Shown here in pieces: positions 8,373-16,778 of a stretch of DNA of 64,000 nucleotides. The DNA is from Pseudonocardia acidicola (GTDB lineage Bacteria > Actinomycetota > Actinomycetes > Mycobacteriales > Pseudonocardiaceae): positions 1 through 64,000 of the forward strand of contig NZ_JAAXLA010000027.1 of the NCBI RefSeq assembly GCF_012911935.1, in the 5' to 3' direction. The position numbers and the translations under genes were made by a program. Each line of letters opens with the position of its first letter. The stretch's first letter is position 1. The notes under the pieces are model-generated. The model was not told the DNA's origin. It was given only the letters and a program-made list of their open reading frames with translations, and made no database searches.

Positions 8373-9892
8373 TGGGCGGCCCGCTGCGCACCGCGCTCGA
8401 CGACCGGACACCGGTGCTGGTCGGCGGCGGCCAGGTGGTGCGCCGCGACGGCGACCCCGCCCCGGACAGCGAGCCGGTCGCCCTGATGGCGGCGGCGCTG
8501 CGCGCGGCCGCCGCGGACGCGGGGGCGCCCGGCCTGCTGCGGCGCGCCACCGGTTTGTGGGTGGTGGACCCGCTGACCTGGGCCTACCGCGACCCGGTGG
8601 CACCGGTCGCGGAACGGCTCGGTATTGCGCCGCGGCACCGGGTGCGCACCACGGTCGGCGGCCAGCTCCCCCAGCAGCTCGTCGGCCGGGCCGCGGAGCT
8701 CGTCGCCCGCGGCGAGCACGACGCGGTGCTGATCTGCGGCGCCGAGTCCGGACGCAGCCGGCGCGCGGCCGACAGGGCCGGGACCCCGCCGCCGTGGATC
8801 ATCCAGGGACCGGAGGTCACCGAGCCGGAGCGCCTCGGCGGCGACCGGGACCCGATCCACGACGGCGAGCGGGCCATCGGGATGCGCCGCCCGCTGGACT
8901 ACTACCCGCTGTTCGAGAACGCGCTGCGCGGCACCGCCGGGCGGAGCATCGACACGCACGTGGCCCGGATCGCCGGGCTGTGGAGCCGGTTCTCCGCCGT
9001 CGCCGCAGCCAATCCGCACGCCTGGCGGCAGCAGGCCGTGCCGGCCGCGGCGATCGCCGACGCGTCCCCGGGAAACCGGCTGGTGAACTTCCCGTACCGC
9101 AAGCTGATGAACGCGAACCCGCTGGTCGACATGGGCGCCGCGGTCATCGTGTGCTCGGTGGCGGCCGCGCGGGCCGCCGGGGTCCCGGCGCGGCAGTGGG
9201 TGTTCCCGTGGGCGGCGGCCGAATCGAACGACCACTGGCACGTCGGGCAGCGGTGGGACCTCGGCGCGTCGCCGTCCATCGCCGCCAACGGCCGCGCGGC
9301 GCTGCGCGCCGCCGGGATCGGGATCGACGAGATCGCGCACGTCGACCTGTATTCGTGCTTCCCGTCCGCGGTGCAGGTCGGCGCGGCGGCGCTCGGGCTG
9401 CCCGCGGACGACCCGGACCGGCCCCTGACGATCACCGGTGGGCTGACCTTCGGCGGCGGGCCGGGCAGCAACTACGTCGGCCACTCGCTGGCCACGTTGC
9501 TCGGCCGGCTGCGCGCCGACCCCGGTTCGGTCGGGCTGATCACCGGCAACGGCTGGTTCCTCACCAAGCACACGCTGGGGCTCTACGGCAGCGAACCGCC
9601 GCCCACCCCGTTCCGCCGCCTCGACGTGCAGGCCGAGGTCGACGCCGGGCCACGCCGGGAGGTCGTGACCGGCTACCGCGGCCCGGTGACGCTGGAGACC
9701 TACACCGTGCTGCACGGTCCCGGCGGCGCCCCGGACCGCGCGTTCGCGGCCGGCCTGCTCGCGGACGGGCGCCGCACCTGGGCCGCGAGCACCGCCCCCG
9801 ATGTGCTGAAGGCGCTGGAGACCGAGGAGCTGCTGGGCAGCGCCGTCGCGGTGCGCGACGGGGAGCTGCGGCCGGGGGGAGCGATCCGATGA
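8372..9892 (+). CDS. Thiolase-like acetyl-CoA acetyltransferase, non-canonical active site
   Basis: Protein of 506 aa with a thiolase fold, longer than FadA-type thiolases (about 400). Where thiolases carry the nucleophilic Cys it reads VGGQLPQQLVG, without Cys. The C-terminal CxG region reads TFGGGPGSNYVGHS, also without Cys. VDLYSCFPSAVQ stands near the NEAF/HEAF position. This resembles the long actinobacterial acetyltransferase/SCPx-like family, whose reaction is poorly known. Retro-aldol or non-covalent acyl chemistry is possible. It overlaps TetR (TGATG) and the amidohydrolase (ATGA). Confidence 0.88.
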   Translation: MGGPLRTALDDRTPVLVGGGQVVRRDGDPAPDSEPVALMAAALRAAAADAGAPGLLRRATGLWVVDPLTWAYRDPVAPVAERLGIAPRHRVRTTVGGQLPQQLVGRAAELVARGEHDAVLICGAESGRSRRAADRAGTPPPWIIQGPEVTEPERLGGDRDPIHDGERAIGMRRPLDYYPLFENALRGTAGRSIDTHVARIAGLWSRFSAVAAANPHAWRQQAVPAAAIADASPGNRLVNFPYRKLMNANPLVDMGAAVIVCSVAAARAAGVPARQWVFPWAAAESNDHWHVGQRWDLGASPSIAANGRAALRAAGIGIDEIAHVDLYSCFPSAVQVGAAALGLPADDPDRPLTITGGLTFGGGPGSNYVGHSLATLLGRLRADPGSVGLITGNGWFLTKHTLGLYGSEPPPTPFRRLDVQAEVDAGPRREVVTGYRGPVTLETYTVLHGPGGAPDRAFAAGLLADGRRTWAASTAPDVLKALETEELLGSAVAVRDGELRPGGAIR

Positions 9893-10713
9893 GGCCAGGG
9901 ATGCCGGACGGCGCGGTCGACGTGCACGCGCACGTGATGACCGGCCCGGCGCCCGGGGTGGACGGCGCGGCGTACGCGCCGTTCGAGGCGCCCGCCGAGG
10001 AGTTCCTGGTCCATCTCGACGAGCTCGGGCTGGCCCGCGGAGTGATCGTCAACCCGAGCGTCTACGGCGGCGACCACCGGGTGCTGGTCGACGCGCTGCG
10101 CGCCCACCCGGACCGGCTCCGCGGCGTCGCCGTGATCGGCGCGGACATCGACGACGCCACACTGGCCGTCCTGCACGAGGCCGGGGTGCGGGCCTGCCGG
10201 GTGCAGGACCGCTTCGCCGGAGGCGCCTCGGTCACCGAGCTGCCGGCGCTGCTGGACCGGGTCGGGGCGCTGGGCTGGCACGTCGAGATCTGGACCGACC
10301 CGCGCGAGCACCTCGACCTGCTCCGGGACGCGGCCCGGCGCGGCCGGATCGTGCTCGACCATCTCGGGCTCATCCCCGCCCCGGCCCCCGGCGACCCCGA
10401 CCAGGCCGTCCCGGTGCTGCGTGAACTGCTGGCCGCAGGGGACTGCTGGGTGACGCTGTCCGGGGCCTACCGGCTGTCGCCGGGCGAGCCGGAGGCGGTG
10501 GCGGCGCGGGCGCTGCGGGAACGGGTCGAGGCGGTGCTGTCGGCCGCCCCCGACCGGGTGGTGTGGGGCAGCGACTGGCCTTACGTCGCGCCGCCGACGG
10601 TCCCGACACCGGCCGATCACCGCGCGGTGCTCGACACCTGGCTGCCCGATCCGGACCAGCGCCGGCAGGTGCTGGTGGACAACGCGGCCCGGCTCTACCG
10701 CTGGGCGGACTGA
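9889..10713 (+). CDS. Amidohydrolase-2 family metal-dependent hydrolase
   Basis: TIM-barrel hydrolase of 274 aa of the COG3618 type (2-pyrone-4,6-dicarboxylate lactonase relatives). Metal motif VDVHAHV is at the N-terminus, LDHLG in the middle, and VWGSDWPY carries the late Asp. It probably opens a lactone or cleaves a C-C or C-N bond in the same pathway as the thiolase. The last 19 bases overlap the end of the convergent deacetylase gene. Confidence 0.9.
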   Translation: MRPGMPDGAVDVHAHVMTGPAPGVDGAAYAPFEAPAEEFLVHLDELGLARGVIVNPSVYGGDHRVLVDALRAHPDRLRGVAVIGADIDDATLAVLHEAGVRACRVQDRFAGGASVTELPALLDRVGALGWHVEIWTDPREHLDLLRDAARRGRIVLDHLGLIPAPAPGDPDQAVPVLRELLAAGDCWVTLSGAYRLSPGEPEAVAARALRERVEAVLSAAPDRVVWGSDWPYVAPPTVPTPADHRAVLDTWLPDPDQRRQVLVDNAARLYRWAD

Positions 10714-11435
10714 GCCGACCGCAGGCCGTGCTCGGCGAGCGGGCCGACCTGCAGGCCCTCGGCGCGCCAGCCGTCGAGCAACCGCGGCAGCGCGGCCAGC
10801 GTCCGGCGCCACGAGCCCGGCGTCGAGGTGCAGTCGGAGTCGTGCAGCAGGACGGTGCCGCCCGATGCGGGCCTGCGGCCCACTGCGGCGACGATCGAGC
10901 TCGCCGAGGCCCGCGCCGACCAGTCCCGCCCCCAGGCCGTCCACAACACGGGGACGAGTCCGGCGCGCCGGGCGGCCCGGGCCGCGCCCGCGGCGAACAC
11001 CCCGTAGGGCGGCCGGTACCAGCGCGGCCGCTGCCCGGTGACCTCACCGACGAGGTCCCGCGCGCGCACCAGGTGCTCGGCGGTGCGCCGCGGCCCGCGC
11101 AGCAGCAGACAGCGGTGGTCCCAGCCGTGCACCGCCACCTCGTGCCCGGCCGCGGCCAGCTCGCGGCCGAGGCCGGGGGCGCGCTCCAGCATCGTGCCGA
11201 GCACGAAGAACGTGGCCCGCACGTCGTACTCGGCGAGCAGCCGCAGGAACGCCGGGGTGGACGCCGGGTCGGGCCCGTCGTCGAAGGTCAGTGCGAGGTG
11301 CCCGGGCCTACCGGCACCGGCGAGCGCGGGGGCGGTCAGCCGGCGCAGCGGCCCGATCGCGGTCAGCGCCGGGGCTGCATGCAGCCCCGCACCGGCCGCA
11401 CCGGCCAGCAGGGCGGAGCGGGCAGCCGGCTTCAC
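10695..11435 (-). CDS. Polysaccharide deacetylase (NodB domain, CE4)
   Basis: Carbohydrate-esterase-4 protein of 246 aa. All NodB motifs are visible: TFDDGP (Asp-Asp), HGWDH (His-x3-His zinc ligands), RPPYG, WGRDW and LLHDSD. The hydrophobic N-terminus may be a weak signal or anchor. It removes N-acetyl groups from a cell-wall or surface glycan. Start GTG 11435 overlaps the stop of the upstream glycosyltransferase (GTGA), so the two form an operon. Confidence 0.92.
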   Translation of the reverse strand: MKPAARSALLAGAAGAGLHAAPALTAIGPLRRLTAPALAGAGRPGHLALTFDDGPDPASTPAFLRLLAEYDVRATFFVLGTMLERAPGLGRELAAAGHEVAVHGWDHRCLLLRGPRRTAEHLVRARDLVGEVTGQRPRWYRPPYGVFAAGAARAARRAGLVPVLWTAWGRDWSARASASSIVAAVGRRPASGGTVLLHDSDCTSTPGSWRRTLAALPRLLDGWRAEGLQVGPLAEHGLRSAQSAQR

Positions 11436-12718
11436 GGCCGCGGCCCGCGCGAGGCCGCCCGCAGCGCGGCGACGGCCCGCGGCACCGTGGCGCCCCGCCT
11501 GAGCCCTGCCAGACGCAGCACCGTCTCGGCGGCACCGGGGGCGTCGAACAGCGCCGCGGCCGGGGAGACGGCGGCGTCCCCGGCCGGGAGGGCCGGCTCG
11601 GCGGCGCCGGAGAGCACGCGCTGCAGCACCGGCGCCAGGTCGTCGGCCCGCTGGATCAGCGGCACCAGACCGGCGCGGTCCAGGGCGATCGAGTTCGCCA
11701 GGCCGTGCCCGGGCACGCAGCGGTAGCTCACCAGCGGCGTGCCCACCGCCATCGCCTCGAGCGAGGTCAGGCCGCCCGCGTTCTGCACCACGACGTCGCA
11801 GGCCGCCAGCAGTTCGGGCATCGCATCCGTCCAGCCGAGCGCGATCCCGTGGCCCGCCTCGTCCACCCGCCGGCGCAGCTCGTCGTTGCGCCCGCACGCG
11901 ACCACGGGGGTGGCCAGCCCGGTCGCGGCGACCTCGGCCACGGTGTCGTCGATCTCCCCCACACCCCAGGAGCCGGCGACGATCAACGCGAGCGGGGCGG
12001 TGACGGGCAGGCCCAGGCGGTGCCGCAGCCGGGCCCGCGCCACGGCGCCCTCGACCGGGGCGAACGCCGGCGGAACCGCCGGACGCACCACCGCGATGCC
12101 GTGGGCGCCCAGCCGGGAGGCCTGCCGGGCGGGTTCGGCGTGCAAGGCGAGGTGAGCGTCCACGCCGGGTGCGACCCACAGCGGATGCACCGACATGTCC
12201 GTCAGGTAGGTGATCACCGGGACGCCCAGCCGGCCGGCCCGGCGCAGCCGCCCGGCGGCCTGGCTGGCCAGCGGATAGGCGGACACCACCGCCCGGGTGT
12301 CCGGCGGCAGCACCGCGAGCATCCGGGACGCGGCCAGCTGGCTGATGGCCTCGCTCGCGCCGCGCAACAGCCGGGACCGCTCCAGCTCGGCGTGCAACCA
12401 GCCCCAGCTGCCGGGGACCGCGCGCAACTGCAGCGCGTACGCCCCCCGCAACGCCCGGCCGAGCGAGCCCGGCAGCAGGTCCAGGAAGTCGTGGACGGTG
12501 CAGGTGCAGCCGTGGCCGGTGAGCCTGCGGGCCAGCTCGCGCGCCGCCCCGTCGTGGCCGGCACCCACACTCGCCGACAGGATGACGATCCGCCCACCGC
12601 GGCTCGGCTCGCTGTGCGGAACCCACGGGTGGGTGGCGACCCGGTCGGCCGGGATCGGTCCGGCGGTGACGCGAGCGCCGGTTGCTCCGGCACCTCCCGC
12701 CGGTAGCAGCCAGGTCAC
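11432..12718 (-). CDS. MGDG-synthase-like glycosyltransferase (GT28/UGT type)
   Basis: GT-B glycosyltransferase of 428 aa. The N-terminal motif ILSASVGAGHDGAA and the segment DVVVQNAGGLTSLEAMAVGTPLVSY in the C-terminal donor domain match the MGDG synthase/MurG superfamily. It likely transfers a sugar from a nucleotide donor to a lipid or glycan. Start GTG 12718 follows GGAGG at good spacing. With the deacetylase it may build and trim a surface glycolipid (inference). Confidence 0.88.
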   Translation of the reverse strand: MTWLLPAGGAGATGARVTAGPIPADRVATHPWVPHSEPSRGGRIVILSASVGAGHDGAARELARRLTGHGCTCTVHDFLDLLPGSLGRALRGAYALQLRAVPGSWGWLHAELERSRLLRGASEAISQLAASRMLAVLPPDTRAVVSAYPLASQAAGRLRRAGRLGVPVITYLTDMSVHPLWVAPGVDAHLALHAEPARQASRLGAHGIAVVRPAVPPAFAPVEGAVARARLRHRLGLPVTAPLALIVAGSWGVGEIDDTVAEVAATGLATPVVACGRNDELRRRVDEAGHGIALGWTDAMPELLAACDVVVQNAGGLTSLEAMAVGTPLVSYRCVPGHGLANSIALDRAGLVPLIQRADDLAPVLQRVLSGAAEPALPAGDAAVSPAAALFDAPGAAETVLRLAGLRRGATVPRAVAALRAASRGPRP

Positions 12719-12851
12719 ATCGCCTCCAGCGGATCACGCCCCGTGCCGGGCGATAGTGCACGGGCGATCGATAACGCGAGGTAAGCGTCGGGTCAGCGAG
12801 GGGTATACCGGCCGTGTCAGTGCGCCGAATCACCCCGCGGGGGCGACGGGC

Positions 12852-14528
12852 TCAGCCGATCGCGACCGGCCGGCGGTGCTCGGCGTCCAGCGCCGCCACG
12901 GCCGCGCGGGCCGCGGCCGGGTCGACCGCGGCGCACGCCGCAGCGGCCCGGGACCGGCACTCGTCGAGCGTGACGGCGGCCAGCGCCGCGCCCACCCCAG
13001 CCAGCGCACCGGAGCCCATCGACAGCGTCGCCATGCCCAGACCCACCAGCACCGGGGCCAGCCCGGGGTCGGCGGCGGACTCGCCGCACACCCCCACCGG
13101 CGTCCCGGTCGCCGTGGAGGCCTCGCCGAGCAGCCGGATGAGCCGCAGCAGCGCGGGCTGCCACGGGTCGTTGAGGGCGGCCAGCGCGCCGGACTGCCGG
13201 TCGGCGGCGAACAGGTACTGGGCCAGGTCGTTGGTGCCGACGCTGGCGAAGTCGACCTCGGCGAGGATCTCCCGGGCGGTCAGCACAGCGGCCGGGACCT
13301 CGATCATGACTCCGGCCTGCGTGATGCCGTGCGCTCGGCAGCGCGCGACGAACCACGCGGCCTCCTCGGCGGTGGCGACCATCGGGGCCATCACCTTGAG
13401 CTGCGCTCCACTCCCGTCGGCGGCGGCGACCAGCGCCGCGAGTTGACGGTCGAGCAGGTCGGCGCGGGCGCGCGCGACGCGCAGTCCGCGCACGCCCAGC
13501 GCGGGGTTCGGCTCACCGTCCTGGACGAGGAACGGCAGCGGCTTGTCCGCGCCCGCGTCCAGGGTGCGCGCGGTGACCGGCAGGCCCGGGAACGCCGACA
13601 GCACGCCGGCGTAGATCTCGTGCTGGCGGGCCGGCGAGGGCTCCTCGGTGGCGGAGAGGAAGGCCAGCTCGGTGCGCAGCAGGCCGACGCCCTGCGCGCG
13701 GTGCCCGGCTGCGGTGGCGGCCCCGGCAGAGTCGCCGACGTTGGCCAGCAACGGGACGCGGTGCCCGTCGGCGGTGCGGCCCACGCCGTCCCACTCGGCC
13801 ACGGCGGCCGCCGGGCCGGTGACGTCGGCGACCTCGGCGACCTCACCCGTCGAGCCGTCGACGAGCACCGCGGCCCCCTCGGCCAGCGACGTGGCGCCCG
13901 CGCAGCCGACGACGGCCGGGATGCCCAGTGAGCGGGCAAGGATGGCGGTGTGGCTGGTCGGGCCGCCCTGTTCGGTGACCAGCGCGAGCGCGACGCCCGG
14001 GCGCAGGCCCGCGGTGTCGGCCGGGGCCAGGTCGGCGGCCACCAGCACGACCGGGGACTCCAGGTCGGCCAGGTCGGGGCAGCCCGGCGCGGGCAGGCCG
14101 AGCAGCTCGGCGACGATCCGGTCGCGCACGTCCTCGATGTCGCGGACCCGCTCGGCCATGTACCCGCCCATCCCGGCGAGCAGGTCGGCGAACGCACCCG
14201 CGGCCTCGTGGACCGCGCGCGCGGCCGGGCGCCCGCCGGCGAGCACCAGTTCGCGGGCGTTGTCGAGCAGCGCGGGGTCGGTGACCATCGCGACGGTCGC
14301 GAGCAGGACGTCGTGCGCGTCGCCGGTGACCGCCGCGGCCCGGGCCTCCAGCCGGCCCGCGACCGCCTGCACCGCGGGCTCGATACGCGCGGCCTCGGCG
14401 ACCGGATCGGTGGGGGCGGGGCCCGCCGGGGGCTCGCCCGCGGCGGTGTCGTTCCCGCCCACCCGGACCACCCGCCCGCTCGCCCGGCCGGGGCTGGCCG
14501 GGATCCCGTTCATCGTCCGCATCGACAT
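12852..14528 (-). CDS. ptsI: Phosphoenolpyruvate--protein phosphotransferase (PTS enzyme I)
   Basis: Cytoplasmic enzyme I of 558 aa that passes phosphate from PEP to HPr. It begins NGIPASPGRASG. The phospho-His segment is GGPTSHTAILARS (His193). The PEP-binding barrel includes GLLRTELAFL, GVRGLR, MIEVPAAV, GTNDLAQY and VCGESAADP. Start ATG 14528 has AGGAG upstream. It is divergent from the fruR-fruK-EIIA-fruA-ptsH operon, so the whole phosphorelay is encoded here. Confidence 0.96.
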   Translation of the reverse strand: MSMRTMNGIPASPGRASGRVVRVGGNDTAAGEPPAGPAPTDPVAEAARIEPAVQAVAGRLEARAAAVTGDAHDVLLATVAMVTDPALLDNARELVLAGGRPAARAVHEAAGAFADLLAGMGGYMAERVRDIEDVRDRIVAELLGLPAPGCPDLADLESPVVLVAADLAPADTAGLRPGVALALVTEQGGPTSHTAILARSLGIPAVVGCAGATSLAEGAAVLVDGSTGEVAEVADVTGPAAAVAEWDGVGRTADGHRVPLLANVGDSAGAATAAGHRAQGVGLLRTELAFLSATEEPSPARQHEIYAGVLSAFPGLPVTARTLDAGADKPLPFLVQDGEPNPALGVRGLRVARARADLLDRQLAALVAAADGSGAQLKVMAPMVATAEEAAWFVARCRAHGITQAGVMIEVPAAVLTAREILAEVDFASVGTNDLAQYLFAADRQSGALAALNDPWQPALLRLIRLLGEASTATGTPVGVCGESAADPGLAPVLVGLGMATLSMGSGALAGVGAALAAVTLDECRSRAAAACAAVDPAAARAAVAALDAEHRRPVAIG

Positions 14529-14554
14529 GAGTTCACTCCTGCGACAGATCCCCG

Positions 14555-14582
14555 TTGACAAACACAGTTAAACCCACATACT
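14555..14582 (+). promoter_or_regulatory. Promoter of the fru operon
   Basis: TTGACA (14555-14560) and CATACT (14577-14582) with a 16-bp spacer, followed by AGGAG 9 nt before ATG 14620. CAAACA half-sites occur at 14559-14564, 14611-14616 and 14615-14620 and are candidate FruR (DeoR-type) contacts. Confidence 0.6.
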
Positions 14583-14619
14583 CAGACAGAAGCAAGCAGC
14601 GAAGCAGGAGCAAACAAAC

Positions 14620-15381
14620 ATGTACGCAGCGGAGCGTCAGCAGTGGTTGCTCAACCGGGCGCGCGATGACGGCCGGGTGGACGTCGCCGCCACCGCCGAG
14701 GAACTGCAGGTCACGCCGGAGACCATCCGCCGCGACCTCGGTGTCCTGGAGCGCCAGGGTCTGGTGCGCCGGGTGCACGGCGGCGCCATCCCCGCCGACC
14801 GCCTCGACTTCGAACCGGCCGTCGGCCAGCGCGACGCCGTCTCCGCCGCGGAGAAGGAGCGCATCGCCAAGGCCGCACTCGGTGAACTCGACGGCCGGCA
14901 CACCGTGCTGGTCGACGCCGGCACCACGACCGCCCGGCTGGCCACGCTGCTGCCGACCGACCGCGAGCTCACCGTCGTCACCAACGCGCTGCCGATCGCG
15001 TCGATGCTGGCCGCCCGGCCCAACATCACCCTGCGGCTGCTCGGCGGCCGGGTCCGCGGCACGACGATGGCCACCGTCGACGACTGGACCGTCGACACCC
15101 TGGCCACCCTGACCGTCGACGTCGCCTTCCTCGGCACCAACGGCTTCTCCGCCGACCGCGGCCTGACCACCCCGGACCCCGCCGAGGCCGCCGCGAAGCG
15201 GGCCATGATCGGCGCCGCCCGGCGGGTGGTCGTGCTTGCCGACGCGACCAAGCACGGCGCCGACCAGTTCGTCCGCTTCGGCCGGCTCGACCAGGTCGAC
15301 CTGCTGATCACCGACACCGGCCTGGGCGTGGACGACGCCGCCCACCTCGAGGCCGCCGGACCGAGAGTGGTGCGCGCATGA
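14620..15381 (+). CDS. fruR: DeoR-family regulator of the fructose operon
   Basis: Repressor of 253 aa. The N-terminal DeoR helix-turn-helix (VDVAATAEELQVTPETIRRDL) is followed by RRVHGGAI, and the sugar-phosphate-sensing C-domain has VDAGTTTARLA. First gene of the operon, overlapping fruK by ATGA. It probably responds to fructose-1-phosphate and controls itself and possibly divergent ptsI. Confidence 0.93.
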   Translation: MYAAERQQWLLNRARDDGRVDVAATAEELQVTPETIRRDLGVLERQGLVRRVHGGAIPADRLDFEPAVGQRDAVSAAEKERIAKAALGELDGRHTVLVDAGTTTARLATLLPTDRELTVVTNALPIASMLAARPNITLRLLGGRVRGTTMATVDDWTVDTLATLTVDVAFLGTNGFSADRGLTTPDPAEAAAKRAMIGAARRVVVLADATKHGADQFVRFGRLDQVDLLITDTGLGVDDAAHLEAAGPRVVRA

Positions 15382-16325
15382 TCGTGACCGTCACGCCCAA
15401 CCCCAGCCTGGACCGCACGATCGAGCTGGCCCGACTGCAGCGGGGCCAGGTACTGCGCGCCCGGTCGGTCCGGCTCGATCCGGGCGGCAAGGGCGTCAAC
15501 GTGGCCCGTGCGCTCAACGCCGCCGGCATCGAGACGGTGGCCGCGCTGCCGTCCGGCCGGGCTCCCGGCGGGCGACTGTCCGAACTGCTCGACGCGCACG
15601 GCGTGCGCGCGGTGACCGTCCCCATCTCCGGCGCCACCCGCACGAACATCACCCTGGTGGAGCCGGACGGCACCACCACCAAGATCAACGAGTCCGGCCC
15701 GGTCCTCACCGCGGCCGAGGTCGTGGAGCTCGCCGACCAGGCCGCCGAGCTGAGCACCGGGGCGTCGTGGCTGGTCAGCTGTGGTTCCCTGCCGGCCGGC
15801 ATCTCGGAGTCCTTCCACGCCGACCTGGTCCGCCGGGCCCGCCGGGCCGGCACCCGGGTCGCGGTCGACGCCAGCGGCGCCCCGCTGCGGGCGGCGTGCG
15901 CGGCCGCGCCGGACCTCGTCAAGCCCAACCACGACGAGCTGGCCGAGCTCGTCGGCCGCACGCTGTCCAGCCTCGGCGACGTCCTGGCCGCGGCCCGTGA
16001 ACTGCGCTCCGGAGGGGTGGGCGCAGTGCTGGTCAGCCTGGGCGCGGGTGGCGCGGTGCTGGTCGACGCGACCGGCGAGTACCACGCGGCCACCCCACCG
16101 ATCACCGTGCGCAGCACGGTCGGTGCGGGCGACGCGACGCTGGCCGGTTTCCTCGCCGCCGGCGGGGACGGGCCGGAGGCCCTGCGGCTCGCGGTCGCCT
16201 ACGGCGCCGCCGCCTGCCGCCTGCCGGGCAGTGCGATGCCCGGCCCGCACGACATCCACATCGACGACGTCCGGGTGGTCGGCACGCCGGACGCATCACT
16301 CGCCCTGACCGGAGGAGCAGCATGA
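15378..16325 (+). CDS. fruK: 1-phosphofructokinase
   Basis: PfkB-family kinase of 315 aa making fructose-1,6-bisphosphate from the fructose-1-phosphate delivered by the PTS. It begins MIVTVTPNPSLDRT. The sugar-binding motif is GGKGVNVARAL and the C-terminal catalytic motif GAGDATLAGF holds the base Asp. It overlaps fruR and the EIIA gene by 4 nt each. Confidence 0.96.
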   Translation: MIVTVTPNPSLDRTIELARLQRGQVLRARSVRLDPGGKGVNVARALNAAGIETVAALPSGRAPGGRLSELLDAHGVRAVTVPISGATRTNITLVEPDGTTTKINESGPVLTAAEVVELADQAAELSTGASWLVSCGSLPAGISESFHADLVRRARRAGTRVAVDASGAPLRAACAAAPDLVKPNHDELAELVGRTLSSLGDVLAAARELRSGGVGAVLVSLGAGGAVLVDATGEYHAATPPITVRSTVGAGDATLAGFLAAGGDGPEALRLAVAYGAAACRLPGSAMPGPHDIHIDDVRVVGTPDASLALTGGAA

Positions 16326-16774
16326 CCGAACCGTTGATCACCGCCGATCTCGTGGACCTCGACCTGCCCTCGGACGACCGCCGCACCGCGGTGGAGTCGC
16401 TGGCGCAGCGTCTGCTCACGGCCGGGCGGGTGACCGACCTCGACCGGTTCCTCGCCGACATCGAGGCCCGGGAGGCGCAGATGCCGACCGGTCTCGAGGG
16501 CGGCATCGGCATCCCGCACTGCCGCTCCGCCGCCGTCACGGCGCCGACCCTGGGGTTCGGCCGCAGCGCCACGGGCGTCGACTTCGGCGCCGAGGACGGG
16601 CCCGCCCGGCTCGTCTTCCTGATCGCCGCCCCCGCGGGCGGCGACACCGACCACATGACGGTATTGGCCGCGCTGGCCCGCCGGTTGGTCCGCAAGGCGT
16701 TCAAGGACGAGTTGCTCGGTGCGACCGACGCCGGGCACGTCGCCGACTACATCCAGCAGGAAGTAGGGGGTTGA
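16322..16774 (+). CDS. PTS fructose-type EIIA protein
   Basis: Free-standing EIIA of 150 aa (PTS_EIIA_2). The phospho-acceptor His66 lies in GIGIPHCRS. It carries phosphate from HPr to the EIIB domain of the next gene product. It overlaps fruK by ATGA and lies 4 bp before fruA. In many bacteria this domain is fused to HPr or to EIIBC; here it is separate. Confidence 0.95.
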   Translation: MTEPLITADLVDLDLPSDDRRTAVESLAQRLLTAGRVTDLDRFLADIEAREAQMPTGLEGGIGIPHCRSAAVTAPTLGFGRSATGVDFGAEDGPARLVFLIAAPAGGDTDHMTVLAALARRLVRKAFKDELLGATDAGHVADYIQQEVGG

Positions 16775-16778
16775 GGAC

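Noticed and set aside
12719..12851. Possible RNA gene or riboswitch upstream of the glycosyltransferase
   Set aside because: No long stem or conserved core is visible; the region looks like an ordinary promoter gap.
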